From a candidate division Zixibacteria bacterium 4484_93 (GTDB taxonomy: Bacteria; UBP14; UBA6098; 4484-93), in contig NATO01000007.1 of assembly GCA_002085385.1 (NCBI GenBank), positions 1-20,763 on the forward strand: DNA of 20,763 bases. The letters are read 5' to 3'. Below, piece by piece: positions 7,501 to 14,436 of this stretch. A program made the translations under genes and the position numbers. Positions within the stretch are counted from its first letter, which is position 1. Each line of letters opens with the position of its first letter. A model generated the notes under the pieces. The model did no database searches. It was not told the origin of the DNA and worked only from the letters and a program-made list of their open reading frames with translations.

Positions 7501-8345
7501 CGGAGAACCTGCACTCTCAGGGAGAATTCGAGCAGTCCCCACATATCGAGCCGCTGTCCCCAGCGCGTGCCAAAGAGATAGCCAATATCTGTAACACTCG
7601 TTCCCACGCCGAGCCAGAGCTCCCGCTTGACATTTCTCCAATCCGAATGGTCGGTCGAATAGCCGATACCGAGATTCAATGGAACATCGCCAAAATAGGG
7701 CGAGTATGTCAGCCAGTAGATATAGTAATCATATTCCAGATTGCTCTGAGAAAAAAACTTCTTGGGAACCTTTCTAACATCCTTCAGTTCTATCTTCATA
7801 TCGTATGGGCGAAGGAAGCTGTATCTGTCCCGAAGCAGTCCGAAGCCGACTCCTGCATAGTCGAAAACAAGGTCGGATATACCGAGCCCCTGGCAGGGGT
7901 TATAAGCATCAATAGGATATTCCACCAATGTCATATAAAAGGCAGAGATACCTGCTCCAATTGCACGGCTTAAACCTTCCGACATTCCTGTCCAACGGGC
8001 AAAATTTATTCCCAGTTGAGTCGCCTTGTAGCCGAGAACGAGATGACTTACCTCGTCGGACTGGGCAAGATTATCGCCGTTCCAGTCGTGTTCCTTGAAA
8101 TGAAATTTACCGGTGGAATGGCCCCATATTTCCTGAAACTGGTCTATACCGTAAGCAGAAAGCCCGATTGTTACTCCGGAGAACACGGCAAAACGGTAAG
8201 GGTTTATCCGGGCTCCATCTGTCTGAGGGACACCCCTATCAGTGAAAACAGTATCCCGAGAAGGAGTCTCAGCCACAACTGGATGGGGGGCAAAAAACAG
8301 CCCCCACATCCATAGAATTGTAAGCAGAAGAATGCCTTTTCCCAT
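7497..8345 (-). CDS. DUF2279-like exported protein with degenerate EF-hand-like loop (paralogue A)
   Basis: A 282-residue exported protein with a signal peptide (MGKGILLLTILWMWGLFFAP, then HPVVAE). It shares a block order with the next gene: FHFKEHDWNGDN, DEVSHLVLGY (97-106), RWTGMSEG, LVEYPIDAYNP, ISDLVFDYAG, YWLTYSP, PLNLGIGYS, LWLGVGTSVTD. These blocks match DUF2279, a family without known activity. The loop DWNGDNLAQSDE (87-98) keeps the acidic positions of an EF-hand but has N for the usual Gly and A for the hydrophobic residue, so binding may be weaker than in paralogue B. Its start overlaps the upstream OmpA stop by one base (TGATG), and its stop overlaps the next start (ATGA), so all are probably translated from one message. 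No Shine-Dalgarno site is obvious, in keeping with coupling. Confidence 0.82.
   Translation of the reverse strand: MGKGILLLTILWMWGLFFAPHPVVAETPSRDTVFTDRGVPQTDGARINPYRFAVFSGVTIGLSAYGIDQFQEIWGHSTGKFHFKEHDWNGDNLAQSDEVSHLVLGYKATQLGINFARWTGMSEGLSRAIGAGISAFYMTLVEYPIDAYNPCQGLGISDLVFDYAGVGFGLLRDRYSFLRPYDMKIELKDVRKVPKKFFSQSNLEYDYYIYWLTYSPYFGDVPLNLGIGYSTDHSDWRNVKRELWLGVGTSVTDIGYLFGTRWGQRLDMWGLLEFSLRVQVLR
8052..8087 (-). other. Degenerate EF-hand-like loop in DUF2279 paralogue A
   Basis: It encodes DWNGDNLAQSDE (residues 87-98). Acidic or amide residues at loop positions 1, 3, 5 and 12 are kept; position 6 is Asn and position 8 Ala. Confidence 0.45.
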
Positions 8346-10384
8346 CAGTCAATCCGCTTGAACTCGATTCTCCTGTTGTTTGCTCTGCCCTCCGGTGTGT
8401 CGTTTGTGTCCACAGGACGCGAATAGCCAAAACCCCTGGTCTCAAGGCGTGACGGGTCGATACCGTTTTTAACCAGCCAGTTCTTTACCGAAAGCGCCCG
8501 CTTGGTAGAAAGCTCGAGGTTATATTTCTCACCGCCGACATTGTCCGTATGCCCCTCAATCAGAACACGCATCTCGGGATATGCCTTCAGCATCATAAGA
8601 ACCTCTTTCAGGTCTTCTTCACCCTTGGGAGTGATATCCCACTTTGCCGTTTCAAAATATACCTTCACCCGAATCGATTCCCCCTTCTCGAGCTTCTTCA
8701 CCTTAGGGCAGCCGACAGAGTCCACCTCTATATCAGCAGGGGTATTGGGACACTTGTCTAAACCATCATAGACACCATCACCGTCGGAATCCATCGGACA
8801 ACCTGCGGCATCGACCAGAGCACCACGCGGCGTGCCCGGGCATTTGTCTGCGCCATCATAGACACCATCACCATCGGAATCCATCGGACAACCGACAGAA
8901 TCGACCCGAACACCCGAAGGCGTGCTGGGACACTTGTCGATACCATCGTAAACCCCGTCGTTGTCTGTATCCATTGGACAACCAAGAGTATCGACTATCG
9001 CCCTCTTTGGCGTTCTCGGGCAGTTATCCCTGTAATCTGGAATGCCGTCGCCATCGGAATCGACAGGACAACCGACAGCATCAACCCTGACACCTGATGG
9101 GGTATCGGGGCATTTGTCCACATCGTCAGGGATGCCATCACCATCGGAGTCGCCCGGTTTGACCTCACAGCCGTTAACATTCACGGGTGTTCCGGGCGGG
9201 GTATTCGGGCAAAGGTCCAATCCATCATAAACACCGTCACCATCGGAATCCTTCGGACAGCCAAACTCACCAACGAGAGCACCAAGAGGTGTATTGGGGC
9301 AGCGGTCCTTGTAGTCGGGAATACCATCGTTGTCCGTATCGACAGGGCAGCCAACAGAATCCACCTTTGCCCCTGTCGGGGTATCCGTACATCTGTCTAT
9401 CCCATCGTAGATACCGTCACCATCGGAATCTCTCGGACAACCCCCTGCATCAACAATCGCTCTGGGGGGTGTGTTTGGGCAGAGGTCGAGCCCATCGAAT
9501 ACTCCGTCACCATCGGAGTCCATAGGACAGCCCTGCTCATCGACTACAGCACCGAACGGGGTATCAGGACATTCATCCTTGTTGTCCCGAATACCATCCC
9601 TGTCCGAATCTTTGATGCCACCATAATAGAAGGTCAAGCGTGCACCCAAATCTGTCTGGGCGCCAAGCGTATCAAAAACATACTGTGTGAACTCATCGGC
9701 AAAAAAGTAGCGACTCTGAGCAAGAACCGTTATGCCGACATCGTTGACAGGGAAAACCTCAAACCCTATCCCGAACAATAGGTTATACATCTCTCCCTTA
9801 AAGGCTTTCCAGTTGTTATCTTGGTCAAGCACATCGTAGACCTTGCCTGTTTCATTATCTTTTACCGACCAGGATGTTCTGCCGAAACCGACCGTCATAA
9901 ACGGGTTGAAAATAGACTTTGCAAGGGCTCTTGCCTGAACAAAAAGTTCAAGTGGGATATACTCATAATGGAAAGGAAGAGAACCTTTATCGAATGAGAG
10001 TCCAATAGCTTTATCCCTGTTACCATCGGGCTTGACACGGTAAGGACGATTATCATTGTTTATCCCGGAAGGTTGCCTTTGAATAGTAACGCCATAAGGG
10101 AGTGTATCGCCGGTTGCGAGTCTCATACGAAATGGAGCTTCTTCAATATTCGTTGCGGGCCAGTCTGTCATATATCCACCCTGAAAGCCGACCTCCAGTT
10201 CATCCAGCACACCGAACTTCAGATGCCCCCACCAATCCTGGCCGGCAGCTATATAGTCATAGTTTGACCAGTGCTTGCCCATCGACCAGCCTGCTCCAAG
10301 ACCGAACCGCTCCTTCATAAGCCCTGCATTCAAACCAGAAACAAGAACAAACAAAACCAGAACCATCACACCAAGCTTTTTCAT
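8345..10384 (-). CDS. OmpA-family outer-membrane protein with ten thrombospondin type 3 repeats
   Basis: A 679-residue envelope protein. Residues 1-20 are a signal peptide (MKKLGVMVLVLFVLVSGLNA). Residues about 21-258 are beta-rich with alternating strands (VGFQGGYMTDW, YNLLFGIGFEVFPV, GARLTFYYGG), consistent with an outer-membrane barrel. Residues 259-561 hold ten TSP3 calcium-binding repeats of 30 residues, one expanded to 33, each of the form D-S-D-G-D-G-x-x-D-x-x-D-x-C-P-x-T-P ending G-C-P. Residues about 575-679 are an OmpA C-terminal peptidoglycan-binding domain: VYFETAKWDI, IEGHTDNVGGEKYNLELSTKRA, ETRGFGYSRP, GRANNRRIEF. It probably tethers the outer membrane to the cell wall through a rigid Ca-stabilised stalk. 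AAGGAGG lies 5 bases before the ATG, inside the end of the upstream gene; the two genes are one base apart. Confidence 0.93.
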   Translation of the reverse strand: MKKLGVMVLVLFVLVSGLNAGLMKERFGLGAGWSMGKHWSNYDYIAAGQDWWGHLKFGVLDELEVGFQGGYMTDWPATNIEEAPFRMRLATGDTLPYGVTIQRQPSGINNDNRPYRVKPDGNRDKAIGLSFDKGSLPFHYEYIPLELFVQARALAKSIFNPFMTVGFGRTSWSVKDNETGKVYDVLDQDNNWKAFKGEMYNLLFGIGFEVFPVNDVGITVLAQSRYFFADEFTQYVFDTLGAQTDLGARLTFYYGGIKDSDRDGIRDNKDECPDTPFGAVVDEQGCPMDSDGDGVFDGLDLCPNTPPRAIVDAGGCPRDSDGDGIYDGIDRCTDTPTGAKVDSVGCPVDTDNDGIPDYKDRCPNTPLGALVGEFGCPKDSDGDGVYDGLDLCPNTPPGTPVNVNGCEVKPGDSDGDGIPDDVDKCPDTPSGVRVDAVGCPVDSDGDGIPDYRDNCPRTPKRAIVDTLGCPMDTDNDGVYDGIDKCPSTPSGVRVDSVGCPMDSDGDGVYDGADKCPGTPRGALVDAAGCPMDSDGDGVYDGLDKCPNTPADIEVDSVGCPKVKKLEKGESIRVKVYFETAKWDITPKGEEDLKEVLMMLKAYPEMRVLIEGHTDNVGGEKYNLELSTKRALSVKNWLVKNGIDPSRLETRGFGYSRPVDTNDTPEGRANNRRIEFKRID
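8702..9610 (-). repeat. TSP3 repeat array, ten units of about 90 bp
   Basis: Coding tandem repeat with 30-residue period. Consecutive units begin DSDRDG, DSDGDG, DSDGDG, DTDNDG, DSDGDG, DSDGDG, DSDGDG, DTDNDG, DSDGDG, DSDGDG. Unit 5 carries a three-residue insertion (CEVKPG). Each unit has two Cys that could pair. Confidence 0.93.
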
Positions 10385-10385
10385 C

Positions 10386-11651
10386 TCAACCTCCTTTTAT
10401 CTCCTTATTTTTAACCTTCCCCGTTATAACAATTCGCCGGTTCCTCATTCTACCGGATGCAGTGGCATTATCTGCTATCGGGTCCACCTCACCCTTTGCC
10501 ACAAATTTTATTTCATCGACAGAAACACCCTTTTCTTTGAATATGCCCTTTATCTTCCCGACAACACGGGTAGCACGATTTATATTGTAAAGGAAACTAC
10601 CCTCACCATCGGTGTAGACAAAAAGCTCAACCGATACATTTGGATAAGCAAATACCCTCTCAGCTATCGAGCCGAGGGAATCGACACACCACTCCGGGAG
10701 GTTGCCGTTTTCATCGAATGCCTCCGTTATCACAATTTTCCTAACAGGTGGGATAAGGGGACAGCCGAACTCATCGACCTCGACCTCAAGTGGTGTCATA
10801 GGGCATCGGTCGAGTCCGTCATAGATACCGTCGTCATCAGAGTCGCTCGGGCAACCGAACCTGTCGACAGTAGCACCGAGAGGTGTTTCGGGGCAGGTAT
10901 CCTCAAAATCGGGTATTCCATCTGCATCCGAGTCTTTCGGGCAACCGACAGAATCCACAGCCATACCGGATGGGGTATCGGGGCAGATATCAACACCATC
11001 GAACACACCATCAGCATCAGTGTCGATAGGGCAACCGGTGCTGTCGACTATCGCAAGATACGGTGTATTCGGGCATCTGTCAAGACCGTCAAAGACACCA
11101 TCTCTGTCTGTGTCGAGAGCGCAGCCAAATTTATCGACCCTTGCACCGAGAGGGGTAGCAGGACAGTGGTCAGAGCCGTTCGGAACAGCATCACGGTCAG
11201 AATCGGCAATCCCGGGATACCAGAGGATCGACACCCCGAAGGAGAGCTCGTTCATTCTGCCGCCAGAACCCAGAAGATACCTCCCAGAAAATCCAACTCC
11301 CCAGGAGAGAGAAAACCGCTTGATGAACATAAGAGACGGTCCAACGCCGAACCCTGAAGAACGATAACCTGCCCCAAGACCAAGTTCGAGCTTCGAGAGA
11401 GAACCTGATACCGTCTCAAAAAGCCCATCAACGCCGAGAGCGTATCCTGTATCGGATAAGTCAAGAGAAACCGGGAACATAAAACGCCCCCTGGCAAAAC
11501 CAGCACCAAACGAGACTGCCGGCTCCAGTGCTCCCGAATCCGGGACTATCCCCTCAAATCCAAACAAGAAACAGAGGCTCCCTGAGCTCCCAAAAGCAAG
11601 GGATGTCCAGAAAAAAAACAAAACCAGCACAAGAATAATTCCTATCCTCAA
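10386..11651 (-). CDS. OmpA-like envelope protein with five thrombospondin type 3 repeats
   Basis: A 421-residue protein when started at TTG 11651. That start has GGAAGG 5 bases upstream and gives a clean signal peptide (L/M-RIGIILVLVLFFFWTSLAFG). The frame stays open up to another TTG at 11753, but that extension would run through the rpsA terminator and push the signal peptide 34 residues inward. The N-terminal mature part is Gly-rich and beta-like (about residues 25-145). Five 30-residue TSP3 repeats follow (150-299). The C-terminal domain is a diverged OmpA fold: VYTDGEGS replaces the usual GHTD-x-x-G, while YNINRATRVVGKI and SGRMRNRRIVI are kept. It is the first gene of a four-gene coupled envelope run. 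I see no convincing promoter of its own; readthrough from rpsA is possible. Confidence 0.85.
   Translation of the reverse strand: MRIGIILVLVLFFFWTSLAFGSSGSLCFLFGFEGIVPDSGALEPAVSFGAGFARGRFMFPVSLDLSDTGYALGVDGLFETVSGSLSKLELGLGAGYRSSGFGVGPSLMFIKRFSLSWGVGFSGRYLLGSGGRMNELSFGVSILWYPGIADSDRDAVPNGSDHCPATPLGARVDKFGCALDTDRDGVFDGLDRCPNTPYLAIVDSTGCPIDTDADGVFDGVDICPDTPSGMAVDSVGCPKDSDADGIPDFEDTCPETPLGATVDRFGCPSDSDDDGIYDGLDRCPMTPLEVEVDEFGCPLIPPVRKIVITEAFDENGNLPEWCVDSLGSIAERVFAYPNVSVELFVYTDGEGSFLYNINRATRVVGKIKGIFKEKGVSVDEIKFVAKGEVDPIADNATASGRMRNRRIVITGKVKNKEIKGG
10755..11204 (-). repeat. TSP3 repeat array, five units of 90 bp
   Basis: Coding tandem repeat of five 30-residue units beginning DSDRDA, DTDRDG, DTDADG, DSDADG and DSDDDG, all ending in G-C-(P/A)-x. 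It has half the unit count of the array in the adjacent gene. Confidence 0.92.
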
Positions 11652-11713
11652 TATTACCTTCCAGGGGAAATTACCTTTTGCATAACTTATGAAAAATCCT
11701 TGGAATAGCAATA

Positions 11714-11746
11714 CAAAAAGCACAGGGAGCCGCTTATCTCTCCCTG
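11714..11746 (-). terminator. Intrinsic terminator after rpsA
   Basis: On the minus strand CAGGGAG (11746-11740), a 10-base loop and CTCCCTG (11729-11723) form a perfect 7-bp stem. It is followed by TGC and then TTTTTG. It lies 37 bases after the rpsA stop and before the proposed TTG start at 11651, which supports that start. Confidence 0.75.
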
Positions 11747-11782
11747 CCGTCAAACGAAACTTTGCCTCCGAAAGGGGACTCT

Positions 11783-13639
11783 CTACTTTTCCTCTTCTTT
11801 TTCAGGTTTCTCTTGTTTCCCCTTCATCTCCGGAGACTTGTCCTCTGGAATATCTTTTTCTTTTTTAGGTTTCTTAGGTTTTTTCTCCGTTTCTTCTGCC
11901 TCTGGGAGTTCACCCTTAAGCACATCTTTCACCTTCAGGGTCTTTGCTGCGTGCCGGGTGAGGTATCTGGAAAGCTCATCCTTTTCCTTCGACTCGAAAT
12001 ACGCATTCACGGAAAGCACTATTCTGTGCAATCTGCCGTCGAACTCTATCACCTTCATCGGCAGCACATCCCCAACGCCGAATGCATCAGAGGGTTTATT
12101 GACCTCCTTGCCAAGCTGTGTCACCGGAACAAACCCCTCGACACCATCAGGAAGTTCGACGATAACACCTCGTTCGGAGAGGCGAATAATCTTGCCTGTT
12201 GTTTCACGACCGGGTGGATATTTTGAGGAGAGTGTGGGCCAGGGGTCGTTTTCCAGCTGCTTATAACCAAGTGAGATACGCTTGTTCTTACGGTCAACCT
12301 CAAGCACAACAACCTCCACCTCTTGTCCTCTTTTCAGGATCTCGCTTGGATGCTGAATGCGACGCGTCCAGGATAAATCAGAGATATGAACAAGCCCATC
12401 AATACCCTTTTCTATCTCAACAAATGCACCAAATGCTGTTATATTTCGCACCACTCCCTTAATGCGTGAGCCTTTTTTATACTTTTCCTCGATGACCATC
12501 CAGGGGTCAGGCTCAAGTGCACGGACAGAAAGCGAAACCTTCTGATTATCCGCATCGACATCCTGAACCACCACATCGATTATATCTCCAACTTTCAACA
12601 CCTGTGATGGGTGGTCGATATGCTCTGTCCAGGAGAGTTCAGAGATATGAATCAGCCCTTCGACACCCTCTTCAAGCTCAACAAAGGCACCATATTTTGT
12701 AATGTTGGTAACCTTGCCGCGGGCACGCGTCCCAGGAGGATATTTATTAGCTATCTTTTCCCAGGGAGATGGTGTCAACTGCTTCATACCGAGTGAGATC
12801 CGCTCTCTCTCACGGTCAAAGTCGAGTATCTTGACCTTTATCGTGTCACCGAGACTCACGAGGTCAGATGGATGGTTTATTCTTCCCCATGACATATCGG
12901 TGATGTGAAGAAGCCCATCCAGACCGCCAAGGTCAACAAAGACACCGAAATCTGTTATGTTTTTAACAACACCCTCATATACTCCACCTACCTCTATCTG
13001 CGAGAGTAGTTCCTTCCGCTTCTCCGCTCGCTCCTGCTCGAGGACAGCCCGACGGGAGACAACTATATTTCGACGGAGCTTGTTTATCTTTACAACCTTG
13101 AACTCCATTTCCTGCCCAATCAGAGCATCGAAATCGGGCACCTGACGCAGAGCAATCTGAGAGCCTGGCAGAAATGCGTCCACCCCCATAAGGTCAACAA
13201 CTATTCCACCCTTGATGCGGCGCTTACAGACACCACGAACAAGGTCTCCCGTTTCATACGCTTCACGAATTGTATCCCAGAGAAGGATGAAGTCCGCCTT
13301 CTTTTTCGATAATACGAGCTCACCGTTGGCATCCTCAAGTTTCTCAATATAGACAGACACCTCATCACCCACACTGGGGACATCTCGAAACTCCCCAAGC
13401 GGTATAAAACCATCCTGCTTGAAATTTATATCAACAACCACGACATCCTTGCCAATGCCAACAACCGTTCCTTTGACTATATTGTTCTCCCGAATCTCAT
13501 GGATACTATCGGATATCCGTTTCACATCCTCCTCAGGAACAACAAACTCCTCCGCCTCCTTTGTATCCCCGAACTCCTCAACCACAGAAATGCCAGTCTC
13601 CGGCGGCTGTGGCTCAATATTGTTTTCCTGAAAACTCAT
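11783..13639 (-). CDS. rpsA: 30S ribosomal protein S1
   Basis: Binds mRNA on the 30S subunit and helps initiation on structured or weak ribosome sites. The protein is 618 residues with six S1 (OB-fold) repeats at about 53-114, 131-196, 217-286, 303-373, 388-459 and 475-545. Repeats 3-5 carry the clearest motif (for example GKVTNITKYGAFVELEEGVE, then GLIHISELSW), while repeats 1 and 2 are diverged as in other ribosome-anchoring S1 domains. The tail from about 580 is a Lys/Glu/Pro-rich, probably disordered, extension. It follows cmk with an ATGA overlap, the classical cmk-rpsA order of E. coli; AGGGAG precedes the ATG. A terminator follows. The six-repeat form is typical of Gram-negative S1. 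Confidence 0.97.
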   Translation of the reverse strand: MSFQENNIEPQPPETGISVVEEFGDTKEAEEFVVPEEDVKRISDSIHEIRENNIVKGTVVGIGKDVVVVDINFKQDGFIPLGEFRDVPSVGDEVSVYIEKLEDANGELVLSKKKADFILLWDTIREAYETGDLVRGVCKRRIKGGIVVDLMGVDAFLPGSQIALRQVPDFDALIGQEMEFKVVKINKLRRNIVVSRRAVLEQERAEKRKELLSQIEVGGVYEGVVKNITDFGVFVDLGGLDGLLHITDMSWGRINHPSDLVSLGDTIKVKILDFDRERERISLGMKQLTPSPWEKIANKYPPGTRARGKVTNITKYGAFVELEEGVEGLIHISELSWTEHIDHPSQVLKVGDIIDVVVQDVDADNQKVSLSVRALEPDPWMVIEEKYKKGSRIKGVVRNITAFGAFVEIEKGIDGLVHISDLSWTRRIQHPSEILKRGQEVEVVVLEVDRKNKRISLGYKQLENDPWPTLSSKYPPGRETTGKIIRLSERGVIVELPDGVEGFVPVTQLGKEVNKPSDAFGVGDVLPMKVIEFDGRLHRIVLSVNAYFESKEKDELSRYLTRHAAKTLKVKDVLKGELPEAEETEKKPKKPKKEKDIPEDKSPEMKGKQEKPEKEEEK

Positions 13640-14298
13640 ACTTTCTCCCTTTTGGCTACAGGTTTAATCAGCCGCTCAAGTGCGGCTACCTCTTCATCCA
13701 CAGAAAGGTTCGTGTTGTCGAGAAGGATGGCATCGCAAGCCTTCTTCAAGGGGGAAATATCCCTTGTGGAATCAAGTCTATCCCTCTCCTGTATCTCTTG
13801 CTTCACCATCTCTAACCCGACATCCTCCCCGAGCTTCTCAAACTCCTTTACCCTCCGCTTCACCCTCTCTGAAAGTGAGGCATCAAGGTATATCTTGAGC
13901 TCAGCACTGGGGAAAACCACCGTTCCTATGTCTCTACCCTCAACGACAACACCCCCTTTCTCGGCAAGTTGCCTCTGGAGAGATACCATTAGCTCACGCA
14001 CCTTTCGGTGCCGACAGACGACAGAAACCAGATTATTCACCGACCTGGTGCGAATCTCATTCGTGACATCCTCGTCATCGACGAACAGCCTTGTCCCCTC
14101 GAAGCGAAAAGAAAGTGAGCTTGCCCTCTCAAAAAGATGCTCCTCATCCTCCGGGTCAATACCCTCCTTCATTGCAACGAGGGTTAAGGCACGATACATC
14201 GCACCGGTGTCAAGATAGGTATACCCGAGCCTTTCGGCGAGTGCTCGAGCAAGCGTCGTTTTACCTGCACCAGCCGGCCCATCAATCGCTACTATCAA
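13636..14298 (-). CDS. cmk: Cytidylate kinase
   Basis: Phosphorylates CMP and dCMP with ATP, recycling pyrimidine nucleotides in the cytoplasm. The protein is 220 residues, normal for the bacterial enzyme. Visible motifs: P-loop GPAGAGKTT (7-15), DTGAMYRAL near 36-44, the CMP-specific insert with VVVEGRDIGTVVFPSAELKIYLDA, and the lid-side R-D-R-x-D-S-T-R-D-I-S-P-L and DAILLDNTNLS near the end. Translation starts at TTG 14298, supported by AGGAGG 6 bases upstream and by the usual M-I-V-A-I-D-G-P beginning. A consensus promoter lies 29-56 bases upstream. It is coupled to rpsA by an ATGA overlap, so one message serves both. Confidence 0.97.
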   Translation of the reverse strand: MIVAIDGPAGAGKTTLARALAERLGYTYLDTGAMYRALTLVAMKEGIDPEDEEHLFERASSLSFRFEGTRLFVDDEDVTNEIRTRSVNNLVSVVCRHRKVRELMVSLQRQLAEKGGVVVEGRDIGTVVFPSAELKIYLDASLSERVKRRVKEFEKLGEDVGLEMVKQEIQERDRLDSTRDISPLKKACDAILLDNTNLSVDEEVAALERLIKPVAKREKV

Positions 14299-14310
14299 CT
14301 GCTCCCTCCT
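14299..14310 (-). promoter_or_regulatory. Ribosome site that fixes the TTG start of cmk
   Basis: AGGAGG (14310-14305) lies 6 bases before TTG 14298. No ATG or GTG in frame is as well placed, so TTG is the start. Confidence 0.7.
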
Positions 14311-14326
14311 GACAAAATAAGCAATA

Positions 14327-14354
14327 AATATATAACTTCATCCCAACTTGTCAA
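14327..14354 (-). promoter_or_regulatory. Sigma-70-type promoter of cmk-rpsA
   Basis: Minus strand TTGACA (14354-14349, full consensus), 16-base spacer, TATATT (14332-14327). Predicted start is about 20 bases before the TTG of cmk. The -35 overlaps the arm of an inverted repeat at 14352-14368. Confidence 0.7.
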
Positions 14355-14368
14355 GGAGTTATTCCTTG
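14352..14368. promoter_or_regulatory. Inverted repeat, possible operator
   Basis: CAAGGA (14352-14357), 5-base spacer, TCCTTG (14363-14368). The dyad overlaps the -35 of the cmk promoter, a usual position for a repressor site. No binding protein can be named. Confidence 0.4.
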
Positions 14369-14392
14369 TTGCAAAATAACTTGCAAAAAAAC
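14369..14392. repeat. Tandem 12-bp repeat with palindromic TTGCAA cores
   Basis: TTGCAAAATAAC (14369-14380) is followed directly by TTGCAAAAAAAC (14381-14392), with one mismatch. TTGCAA is its own reverse complement, so two identical dyads sit 12 bp apart in the divergent region between cmk and sppA. Confidence 0.55.
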
Positions 14393-14408
14393 TTTTTTGA
14401 ATTATCTT
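14381..14408 (+). promoter_or_regulatory. Possible promoter for sppA
   Basis: TTGCAA (14381-14386), 16-base spacer, TATCTT (14403-14408). Both hexamers match consensus at about 4 of 6 positions. The spacer contains an A-run/T-run dyad (CAAAAAA, then TTTTTTG). Placement before the GGGAGGG ribosome site of sppA is reasonable. Confidence 0.4.
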
Positions 14409-14436
14409 GAAAGTCTAACTAAGGGAGGGAAGCAAG

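Noticed and set aside
7501..7641. 47-residue N-terminal extension of DUF2279 paralogue B
   Set aside because: It would overlap the upstream paralogue by 145 bases and bury the signal peptide; ATG 7500 has an ATGA overlap like its neighbours.
8700..11200. CRISPR-like or satellite repeat with about 90-bp period
   Set aside because: The period is 30 codons in two open frames and each unit has the TSP3 Asp/Cys pattern; it is a protein repeat, not a non-coding array.
10275..11357. Plus-strand open frame of 360 codons
   Set aside because: It lies antisense to the TSP3-OmpA genes, follows from their repetitive codons, has no ribosome site or recognisable domain and crosses two well-supported genes.
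11652..11714. Separate promoter for the envelope run
   Set aside because: Only weak matches (TTGCTA with TAAGTT, 3 of 6 at the -10), not enough to call.
11652..11753. N-terminal extension of the smaller OmpA-like protein from TTG 11753
   Set aside because: It crosses a hairpin-plus-T-run terminator and displaces the signal peptide; the ribosome site before TTG 11651 is better placed.
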